Of a stretch of 64,000 nucleotides of DNA, positions 18,401 through 25,532 are shown in pieces. The position numbers were made by a program, and so were the translations under genes. The DNA is taken from positions 1 through 64,000 of the forward strand of contig JAHDFD010000015.1 of NCBI GenBank assembly GCA_020628375.1. Reading direction: 5' to 3'. The stretch's first letter is position 1, and every line of letters starts with the position of its first letter. The stretch is from Chitinophagales bacterium. GTDB lineage: Bacteria > Bacteroidota > Bacteroidia > Chitinophagales > UBA2359. The notes beneath the pieces were generated by a model. The model had not been told where the DNA came from, made no database searches, and saw nothing but the letters and a program-made list of their open reading frames with translations.

Positions 18401-19129
18401 TTAGGCTTTCTCTAATTCTATACCCAATTTACGAATGGCTTTGCGGGCAGCCTCTTTGCCTGCTACTTTCTTACTTCTTGCTTTTGCGGAACTGATTACC
18501 TCTCCATTAAGGCGAGCTTCCATAACGAACATGCGTTCTTCTACCTGATCGTAGGCAGTGTCTGCCATTTCGAACGATACGGATTTACCGCGCTTTTGTG
18601 CCCATTCGAGCAATACACTCTTGTAGTTGACATCGGTTTGGAAAATGGTATCGAGATTAATATGTGCATTCAACAGCTTGTGAATAATGAATTTTTCTGC
18701 CTGATGGTAACCGGCATCTAAATAAACAGCTCCTACGATTGCCTCGAGTGCATTACCTAACATTCGATTACTCAGACTTACTTTTCCTTCATCATAAATA
18801 ACAAAGTCTTCCAATCGTATGTCTTTCCCTAATTCTCCTAATTTTTTTCTGCTGACGATCTTTGAACGCAGTTCTGTTAAAAAACCTTCCTCTCTGGTTG
18901 GGTATTTTCTGAATAAATAAGCACCGACTACTGCATCTAAGATAGCATCTCCTAAAAATTCAAGTCTTTCATTATTTTGTGTGATCTCAAGTGACTGAGA
19001 ACTGTGCATTAAAGCTTGTTTGAAAATGCTCAATTGACAAGGTGTATAACCCAAAAGCATTTTCAATCTGTTAGAAAATTGTTGTTTTTCGGGGTTAAAT
19101 CGGTTCAATATTTTAATAAGAAAGCTCAA
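18401..19129 (-). CDS. rnc: Ribonuclease III
   Basis: RNase III cleaves double-stranded RNA, including rRNA precursors. The 242-residue protein has the signature NERLEFLGDA (catalytic Glu57 and Asp61 region) and a second acidic pair later in the nuclease domain (GNALEAIVGAVYLDAGY), with a C-terminal double-stranded RNA-binding domain ending in the basic KARSKKVAGKEAARKA helix. No ATG is available at the right place: an in-frame TAG precedes the TTG at 19127-19129, and the next Met is 24 codons in, so TTG is the likely start. The usual Bacteroidota neighbours fabF and acpP are absent. Confidence 0.93.
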   Translation of the reverse strand: MSFLIKILNRFNPEKQQFSNRLKMLLGYTPCQLSIFKQALMHSSQSLEITQNNERLEFLGDAILDAVVGAYLFRKYPTREEGFLTELRSKIVSRKKLGELGKDIRLEDFVIYDEGKVSLSNRMLGNALEAIVGAVYLDAGYHQAEKFIIHKLLNAHINLDTIFQTDVNYKSVLLEWAQKRGKSVSFEMADTAYDQVEERMFVMEARLNGEVISSAKARSKKVAGKEAARKAIRKLGIELEKA

Positions 19130-19278
19130 CTAAGTGCTGGATAATATTCAGTTTCAAAAAATTAATAAATATAATTTACCACAAACTTATGATAAAATTC
19201 AAAAATCGGTTTGTGCGATAAGGAGTAGCTTTTATAAAACATATAAGCTATAAGTTTTACAGCTTTGCTCAGAATAGT

Positions 19279-20646
19279 TTACGATCTTTTTACTAATTCG
19301 TCGTAAAAATAAGGAATAGTTTCTATTCCCTTGTAATAATTGAATAAACCATAATGTTCATTTGGCGAATGTATGGCATCAGAATCCAAACCAAAGCCCA
19401 ATAATATGGTATCAGCATTCAGTATATGTTTGAATAAAGAAACAATTGGAATACTTCCACCTCCACGCGTAGGAATAGGTTTACGACCAAAAGTGTGTTC
19501 ACATGCCGCACTAGCTGCCTGATATGCGATCGAGTCAGTTGGTGTAACAGCCGGTTCACCTCCATGATGTGGTTTTACTTCCACTTTTACAGAAGGAGGA
19601 GCAATGCTTTCAAAATGCTTTTTGAATAATGCCGTAATTTCATCTGAAGTCTGATTCGGAACCAAACGCATAGAAATCTTAGCATAAGCTTTTGAAGGAA
19701 GTACTGTTTTGAATCCTTCACCGGTATAACCACCCCACATACCATTTACGTCTAAAGTAGGTCTAATAGAAGTCCTTTCTAAAGTTGAATAACCAGCTTC
19801 TCCCTGAATATCATCGATGTCAAGATCATTTTTGTATTCAGAAAGATCGAAAGGTGTTTCCGCCATTGCTGCTCTGTCTATAGCAGAAACTTCCACGACG
19901 TTGTCATAAAAGCCCGGAATTGTGATATGCTTATTTTCATCCATTAAAGAAGCGATCATATCTGATAATACATTGATCGGATTGGCAACGCCACCGCCAT
20001 AAACACCGGAGTGTAAATCTCTGTTAGCACCTGTTACTTCTACTTCCACGCAAGCAATACCTCTTAAACCGACAGTTACTGAAGGTATTTCATTAGAGAT
20101 CATAGAAGTATCAGAAACCAAAACGATGTCACAGGCTAACTTGTCAGCATATTTTTCAAGGAAAGGTTCTAAATTATCGGAACCTACTTCTTCTTCCCCT
20201 TCTATTAAAAACTTAACATTACAAGGCAAGCTAGCTTCATGCATCATTGCCTCAAAAGCTTTCAGGTGCATATACATTTGACCTTTATCATCGCAGGCAC
20301 CACGTGCATAGATCTTTCCATCTTTTACTACCGGATTAAATGGTTCGCTATCCCAAAGCTCGTAAGGATCGGCAGGTTGTACGTCGTAATGCCCATAAAC
20401 CAAAACAGTTGGTAAACCTTCGCCTACTATTTTTTCACCATAAACGATCGGATGTCCGTCGGTTTCAAACAATTCAACATTATCAGCACCAGCCTCATTT
20501 AGTTTCTGTTGAATGAATTCAGCTGTTTTTCTAACGTCCTTGGCGAATGCCGGATCGGCACTAACGGAAGGAATGCGTAATAAATCTAATAGTTCTTCTA
20601 AGAAACGATCTTTATTTTGCTCTAAATACGATTGTAATTGCTGCAT
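19279..20646 (-). CDS. M20 family dipeptidase
   Basis: This 455-residue zinc peptidase shows the M20 ligands and active site: GHYDVQP (His86, Asp88), RGACDDKG (Asp119 or Asp120) and EGEEEVGS (catalytic Glu151 or Glu152). The dimerisation domain lies in the middle and the C-terminal GLDSDAIHSPNEH contains the last ligand. Length and motif order fit the cytosolic non-specific dipeptidase group (carnosinase-like). It probably hydrolyses dipeptides for amino-acid recycling. Confidence 0.9.
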   Translation of the reverse strand: MQQLQSYLEQNKDRFLEELLDLLRIPSVSADPAFAKDVRKTAEFIQQKLNEAGADNVELFETDGHPIVYGEKIVGEGLPTVLVYGHYDVQPADPYELWDSEPFNPVVKDGKIYARGACDDKGQMYMHLKAFEAMMHEASLPCNVKFLIEGEEEVGSDNLEPFLEKYADKLACDIVLVSDTSMISNEIPSVTVGLRGIACVEVEVTGANRDLHSGVYGGGVANPINVLSDMIASLMDENKHITIPGFYDNVVEVSAIDRAAMAETPFDLSEYKNDLDIDDIQGEAGYSTLERTSIRPTLDVNGMWGGYTGEGFKTVLPSKAYAKISMRLVPNQTSDEITALFKKHFESIAPPSVKVEVKPHHGGEPAVTPTDSIAYQAASAACEHTFGRKPIPTRGGGSIPIVSLFKHILNADTILLGFGLDSDAIHSPNEHYGLFNYYKGIETIPYFYDELVKRS

Positions 20647-20728
20647 ATTTAATTGTTTGATAAAGTGATGGAGAAAATATAGAAAAGAAGTAGTTCAATA
20701 AATGGGTTGTTACTTCTTTGTAGTACTT

Positions 20729-20763
20729 AAGCCTTATCAGGGTTTTGAACCCCGATAGGGCTT
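20729..20763 (-). terminator. Hairpin after the 20789-21274 gene
   Basis: AAGCCTTATCAGGGTT (20729-20744) pairs with AACCCCGATAGGGCTT (20748-20763) with three mismatches around TTG. It follows the minus-strand gene ending at 20789. The T tract is weak. Confidence 0.55.
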
Positions 20764-20788
20764 GGTCTGAATTTTTTATTCGCTGTGT

Positions 20789-21274
20789 TTATTCCTTGAC
20801 ATCTTCGTCGTCGGGAATAATAACTTCATTAAGCATTGGCAGATCAATTAATGCTTTTTCAGCATTACTGATGCTTCCATAACCAAGTATTCCACCAGAA
20901 GCACGCGCAACATGGTTGGCAAAGGTTTTTAAACTTTCGTATAATTCTTTTGCAAACTCTGGATCGAGTTTAGGGAATATATCGTTTAGTCCGGCTAGTT
21001 TATCGCTTAGTTCTTTTGTTCTTGCCTCAGTGCCTTCGGTCGAGAATTTCATGTGTTTGTGAACATCAACTTCATAAGATTCTCCTACCCATTTATAGTA
21101 TTCATTTAATTCGTCTGGGTTATTATAAGTACGAATATTGGCAACTTTCTTTGCCCAAGCTTCTTCCTTAGGATCAATATTTCCATCGGCTCCGGCAATT
21201 AAAACTGTAATGATCGGAATTGCCTCTTTTAATAAGTCTGTTTCTTCTGCTGAAAGCTTATTGAATTGTTCCAT
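20789..21274 (-). CDS. Hypothetical helical protein, weakly TerB-like
   Basis: The 161 residues are acidic and helical. The phrase VLIAGADGNIDPKEEAWAKKVA resembles the acidic helix pair of TerB/TerB-like domains, which bind metal, but the remainder is not clearly TerB. There is no signal peptide or membrane segment, so it is likely cytosolic. It is divergent from the ATPase/TOPRIM pair across 218 bp. Function is unknown. Confidence 0.6.
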   Translation of the reverse strand: MEQFNKLSAEETDLLKEAIPIITVLIAGADGNIDPKEEAWAKKVANIRTYNNPDELNEYYKWVGESYEVDVHKHMKFSTEGTEARTKELSDKLAGLNDIFPKLDPEFAKELYESLKTFANHVARASGGILGYGSISNAEKALIDLPMLNEVIIPDDEDVKE

Positions 21275-21469
21275 TATAATTTGAATGTATTTTTGTGCAA
21301 ATTTAAGTTCTTAGCTGCTTTTGAGCGTGTTATAATTGAAAAATTATATAAGAGTGATGTAAAATGTAATTTGTGTGAAATAGATGTGTTTTTTTTAAGC
21401 TTACTGCCAAATTTTGTTTTTATCATCTGTTAGATGGAATTTGAAAGCATTAACAAAGTTTTATAATAC

Positions 21470-21477
21470 TAAATTTG
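21470..21477 (+). promoter_or_regulatory. Candidate -7 box for the ATPase/TOPRIM pair
   Basis: TAAATTTG matches TAnnTTTG exactly and lies only 15 bp upstream of the ATG at 21493, implying a very short leader. No correctly spaced TTG is seen. Confidence 0.4.
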
Positions 21478-21492
21478 TAGAAAATTGAATTC

Positions 21493-22554
21493 ATGAGAAT
21501 CAAGAAATTAGAAATAAGAAATTTTAAAAGATTTACCAACAAAGAAGAATACAATTTTCAAAAATCGAATAAATATGATGAAAATTCAGATCTTACGATT
21601 ATAGTCGGTAATAATGGAACTGGAAAATCATCAATATTACAGGCTATAGTATTAGTAACTGCGACTGCTTCAAGAGAAGGGTTTAATATAAAAGATTTTG
21701 ATTGGTCAGGATTTGAGTATAGGCATATTCAAACAGGAAGACTTCCTTGTCAAATAATTTGTACATATGAATTTCAAGAAGATGAATTAGATTCAACAGT
21801 TAATTTTGCAAATGATCTTATTGAAAAAGGCATTGATCTAAGAGTTCCAGCAAAGAATAAAACAGTTAAACTAAAATATGATTATCAAAACTCAAAAGTT
21901 GTAACAGATCAGGGGGCTAAAGCATTTTTTCAATTTAGTGGTTATCAATATGCTAAAAGACTAACTAAACTATCAATAGGGAAAAATCAGTTTTTTGATA
22001 AAGTAGGTAATATTTATTGGTATACAGAGCAAAGAACCTCTTACAGTACTTCTAAATCTTTAGACACTGAAACTCCTGAAATTGATTGGATGAGATCTTT
22101 TCTTTCAACAGCTTACTCATTTCATATCGCAATTTCCGAGGGAAAAAGAAGTTTGTCAGAAGGAGAGTTTGACTTCTATGATAAGTTACATACATTATTT
22201 AGGAAAGTATTTCCATCAAGATCATTTATAGGTTCAGCTCCCAATTTTGATTTATATGATAAATTACAAGCTCCTGATTTCTTTCTAACTGACGGGAATA
22301 GTCAATACGAAATTTCTGAAATGTCAGCAGGTGAAAGAGCAATTTTTCCAATTCTACTCGATTTTGCAAGATGGAACATTAATAACTCTATTATATTAAT
22401 CGATGAAGTAGAATTACATTTACATCCCTCTCTTCAGCAAGCTTTTGTAAGAGCATTATCTAAAATCGGAAATTCAAATCAATTTATATTAACTACACAT
22501 TCAGAAACTGTTGTCAATATGTTTGAAGAATCGAGTATAATAAGGTTGAAATAA
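21493..22554 (+). CDS. AriA-like AAA ATPase of a PARIS-type defense pair
   Basis: The 353-residue protein is a SMC/ABC-like AAA ATPase: IRNFKRF near the start, Walker A GNNGTGKS (39-46), an ABC-type signature (EMSAGERA, about 277-284), Walker B LIDE (302-305) followed by HLHP, and the switch histidine in TTHS (334-337). Its stop TAA shares a base with the ATG of a DUF4435/TOPRIM gene. That ATPase plus DUF4435 pairing is the composition of the PARIS anti-phage system, in which AriA forms a scaffold that holds the AriB effector until a phage anti-restriction protein triggers release. Whether this pair senses the same triggers is inference. OLD-like nucleases have ATPase and TOPRIM in one chain, so a split OLD relative is the main alternative. 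Confidence 0.75.
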   Translation: MRIKKLEIRNFKRFTNKEEYNFQKSNKYDENSDLTIIVGNNGTGKSSILQAIVLVTATASREGFNIKDFDWSGFEYRHIQTGRLPCQIICTYEFQEDELDSTVNFANDLIEKGIDLRVPAKNKTVKLKYDYQNSKVVTDQGAKAFFQFSGYQYAKRLTKLSIGKNQFFDKVGNIYWYTEQRTSYSTSKSLDTETPEIDWMRSFLSTAYSFHIAISEGKRSLSEGEFDFYDKLHTLFRKVFPSRSFIGSAPNFDLYDKLQAPDFFLTDGNSQYEISEMSAGERAIFPILLDFARWNINNSIILIDEVELHLHPSLQQAFVRALSKIGNSNQFILTTHSETVVNMFEESSIIRLK

Positions 22555-23339
22555 TGAACAAAATAGTTAAAATTTATTGTGAAGGAAAAGCTGGAAGTAA
22601 CGATTTTGATGTGATTTCAAAAGTAATCGATGGATTACCTGTTATTATCGTCCCAGTAGGAGGAAAAAAAGGCGCCAAAAGTGCAATTCAAGTTTATGAA
22701 AATGGAATCACAAGATCTGATTATAAAATTTTTTTTAGAGATAGAGATTTTGATATATCTGTACCAAGTACTGAGTCATTGACATCTGATGGGACTTATG
22801 TATATTTTTCTTACAGGACTACAATTGAAAACTACTTAATAGATATAGATACTATTGAAAAATTCTCAGAAGGTAAGTCATGGTATTCAGAAACTTTAAA
22901 TGAAAATTTTATCGAAGCAGCAAGACAAATTAAGTATTTTCAGGCAATGAGACATACGCTAGGAGCTTTAAGGGTTTCGACTGACTTCGGAACTAATATT
23001 ATGAATAAAAGTGGGCTTTTACCAAATAATCTGAGTAAAGAGTATTGTCAAAAAAAAGGCTTTCAGAAAATTAAAGAAAGTTTAAGTAAAACAAAGGACT
23101 GGAATGAAGAAAATTATAACTTGGAATTTGAAAAATTTATATCTATTTTTTCTGATTCTTTTTTAGAAGAAGGTGCTTTTCTAGTATACTTCCAAGGAAA
23201 AGACTTCATGAAATCATTATGTAAACAACTATCAGGTTTCTCACCAAAAGACTACTATAAGTTTGCAAAAGCGAATTTTGATTATAAAAAGTATAAAGAC
23301 TTAAAAGAATTAAGGACATTAATCGAAAGAGAAATTTAA
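22554..23339 (+). CDS. AriB-like DUF4435 (TOPRIM) effector
   Basis: The 261-residue product begins with a TOPRIM-like fold: Glu10 in KIYCEGKAGSND (metal-binding glutamate position) and the acidic pair Asp63-x-Asp65 in FFRDRDFD, followed by a stretch RTTIENYLID typical of DUF4435. The C-terminal 130 residues are helical and charged. In PARIS, AriB is the toxic nuclease. It overlaps the ATPase gene by one base, showing translational coupling, and ends 22 bp before the convergent galT. Both genes are AT-rich even for this window. The domain assignment is firm, the defense role is inferred from the pairing. Confidence 0.75.
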   Translation: MNKIVKIYCEGKAGSNDFDVISKVIDGLPVIIVPVGGKKGAKSAIQVYENGITRSDYKIFFRDRDFDISVPSTESLTSDGTYVYFSYRTTIENYLIDIDTIEKFSEGKSWYSETLNENFIEAARQIKYFQAMRHTLGALRVSTDFGTNIMNKSGLLPNNLSKEYCQKKGFQKIKESLSKTKDWNEENYNLEFEKFISIFSDSFLEEGAFLVYFQGKDFMKSLCKQLSGFSPKDYYKFAKANFDYKKYKDLKELRTLIEREI

Positions 23340-23361
23340 ATTTTTTATGAAGTCTTGAGAC

Positions 23362-24342
23362 TCAAAAACGAAGCCCCTGAATTTTAGCTCTTAATATTTT
23401 AGCAGCATCTTCTACTAAAACGGTATTAGCAGCAGCCCAACCACCACTTTCAGATGATGCCATGTGCTTTATGCTGTTTTCGCCTCTTAGTGGAGGATAA
23501 AATTCTATATGGAATCTGTAGTAATCTTCGCAATCAGACCATTCAAAAGTATTTACCGGAGCCTGATGAATACACATCATATAAGGAAATAGCTTATCAT
23601 AAATGGCATCAAATCCACCATTCAGTTGTTTGAGCATAACCGCCAGATCGTTAATGTGTTTGTCATTAAAATCCTCAAAAGTCTGAAGGTTGTCTTTGGC
23701 AACAACAAAAACGCCAAAAGGATAGTCGGTGAAATGTGGTATATAAGCAACGAAAGAATCGTTCTCGACTACCATTCTTCTGCCATCTGATATTTCTGTT
23801 TCGTTCATTACCTGAAACAGGTTCTTATTTTCATTTTGGAAATAGTTTTCACAATTTCTTAATTCTGTTTCAATTTTAAGCGGAATAAATGAATAGCTGT
23901 AAATCTGACCATGAGGGTGTGGCATGGTTACGCCTACTTCTTTGCCTCTGTTTTCAAAAGGGAAAATGTATTTGATCTGATTATCTTGTGCTAATTCGGT
24001 ATGTCTTGACTTCCACAATTTTACCAATTTTTCTATATGTGGAATGCTCAATTCAAATAAGCGGGCTGTGTGTTTGGGTGAGTATAAAACCACATCACAT
24101 TGTCCATAAGCTTCTGTAGAAGAATATAATGGCGTTTCTCGTTCGCCTACTGCAGCCGGATTACGTGAAAGAACAGGAAAATCATTTGGATATAGTAACA
24201 CATCATAATCAGATGGTACTTTATCGTTATCAGGAGATGGACAAAATGGACACCAATCTTTGGGCATGTCAGGTCTTTTCTGACGATTAGCAGCAACCAT
24301 GGTCCAGGTGTTTAAAAGAGGATTCCAGCGTAATTCAGGCAT
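23362..24342 (-). CDS. galT: Galactose-1-phosphate uridylyltransferase
   Basis: A HIT-superfamily transferase exchanging UMP between UDP-glucose and galactose 1-phosphate (Leloir pathway). Evidence is the active-site HPHGQ at 142-146 (nucleophile His144), the zinc-site Cys31 and Cys34 in CPFC, and the C-terminal FHIEFYPP segment. The 326-residue length is normal for the family. No galK, galE or galM is nearby, so a related nucleotidyltransferase with another sugar phosphate is possible. Confidence 0.9.
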   Translation of the reverse strand: MPELRWNPLLNTWTMVAANRQKRPDMPKDWCPFCPSPDNDKVPSDYDVLLYPNDFPVLSRNPAAVGERETPLYSSTEAYGQCDVVLYSPKHTARLFELSIPHIEKLVKLWKSRHTELAQDNQIKYIFPFENRGKEVGVTMPHPHGQIYSYSFIPLKIETELRNCENYFQNENKNLFQVMNETEISDGRRMVVENDSFVAYIPHFTDYPFGVFVVAKDNLQTFEDFNDKHINDLAVMLKQLNGGFDAIYDKLFPYMMCIHQAPVNTFEWSDCEDYYRFHIEFYPPLRGENSIKHMASSESGGWAAANTVLVEDAAKILRAKIQGLRF

Positions 24343-24443
24343 TGAAGAATTAATTTGCTTAGAAGCAAATATACTTTGTTTTCAATGGTAAATTCTATAC
24401 TTAAAGAAATTAAACAAATTCTCTTGAAATTGTACCTGATCTT

Positions 24444-24611
24444 TTAGCTATCCAATGCCTTTATTTTATCGAGAATTTCTTCCGATTCACTGATCATTTT
24501 TGCATAGGCTTTTAAATCACCTGAGCGTTGAACTTCAACCGCTTTTTCCATGATCGCTTCGTATTCTTTCTGTAATTTTTTACGTGGGTCTTTCTTGAAT
24601 ATATTAAACAT
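24444..24611 (-). CDS. Small DUF6435-like protein
   Basis: A 55-residue gene with ATG at 24609-24611 and TAA at 24444-24446. The product starts MFNIFKKDPRKKLQKEYEAI and continues as one or two charged helices with the phrase RSGDLKAYAKM. This layout, an aromatic N-terminus, KDP-KKL-KEYE, and a QRSGDLKAY turn, is what I know of the DUF6435 family, whose function is not established. It lies between galT and a lipoprotein gene, all on the minus strand. Confidence 0.65.
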   Translation of the reverse strand: MFNIFKKDPRKKLQKEYEAIMEKAVEVQRSGDLKAYAKMISESEEILDKIKALDS

Positions 24612-24703
24612 ACTTCTACAACCATTAGTATGGTAGAAGGTTCAATGGAGACGTTATAATAAAACGTCTGTACGTACAGGAAAGAATGTTCATAGATCAA
24701 ATT

Positions 24704-25492
24704 TTATTCAGCATAATTCTTTGGCAAGCTTCCCGATTTAATAATTTCATTTAAAGCTTCAGGATCTCTACCTATATCTTTAAGCTGATAAATTTCCAAT
24801 AAAGGATCAGCATCGATAATAATATTGAATAATTCCTGAGCGGTTGGTGCTTTCTTTAAATTCAAATAATCATCATAAGTATAAGAAGTGAATGCCACAT
24901 TTTCATTTACACCTCTGTTATCGAGATAAAAACCATTGGCTAATTTCGTTGGGCGGCTTATTTTTCCTTCAAAAAACAGATCACCCGGAGCAGGATAACG
25001 AACAACAGTTTTCTTATCGGCAGAAAGGATTACAGGAATGTTATTCGAATAATCAGCTTTCATTTTATAAATAATAACCGGAGGCTTTTTAGGTACTATT
25101 GGTTGTTTATCACTTTGCTCATTAACAACCGGCGCAAATCCATTATTTTCTTTCTTTGCCGGTTTAAAATCTTTATCACCAAGTTTTCTTTCCTGACCAA
25201 TTTTCTGATCGTTCGTAAGTGAATCTATTTTAATATCTGTTGAGCCTTCCTTTTTTATTTGTGTATCAGCATTCGCTTCTTTTTGCATTGAAGCTATCTT
25301 AGTAGAATCTGCTTTTTTCTCTGAATTCATTGAATTGCTGAAATCCATATTTTCTTCTTCTTTCAAAACAGTTTTTTCTTGGGTAATTGCTTCCTGAGCT
25401 TCAGCGTTATTCTGCTGACTGACTTCTTTTTTTGAAGTACAGGACAAACAAAAAGTGATTATACTTATCGTTATTATACTTATTGATCTCAT
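24704..25492 (-). CDS. Lipoprotein with a Lys/Glu-rich linker
   Basis: The ATG at 25490-25492 gives 262 residues with a clean lipoprotein signal (MRSISIITISIITFCLSC, lipid Cys18); a longer open frame into the preceding gene has no better start. The next 120 residues are low-complexity and rich in Glu, Lys, Gln and Asn. The C-terminal 120 residues look folded (PVIIYKMKADYSNNIPVILS onward). It begins 40 bp after the C10 peptidase stop, so the two may be co-transcribed. I do not recognise the folded domain. Confidence 0.75.
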   Translation of the reverse strand: MRSISIITISIITFCLSCTSKKEVSQQNNAEAQEAITQEKTVLKEEENMDFSNSMNSEKKADSTKIASMQKEANADTQIKKEGSTDIKIDSLTNDQKIGQERKLGDKDFKPAKKENNGFAPVVNEQSDKQPIVPKKPPVIIYKMKADYSNNIPVILSADKKTVVRYPAPGDLFFEGKISRPTKLANGFYLDNRGVNENVAFTSYTYDDYLNLKKAPTAQELFNIIIDADPLLEIYQLKDIGRDPEALNEIIKSGSLPKNYAE

Positions 25493-25532
25493 AGTGTTAT
25501 ACATTAAAATTTGAAAACTGCTTATCTGTTGA

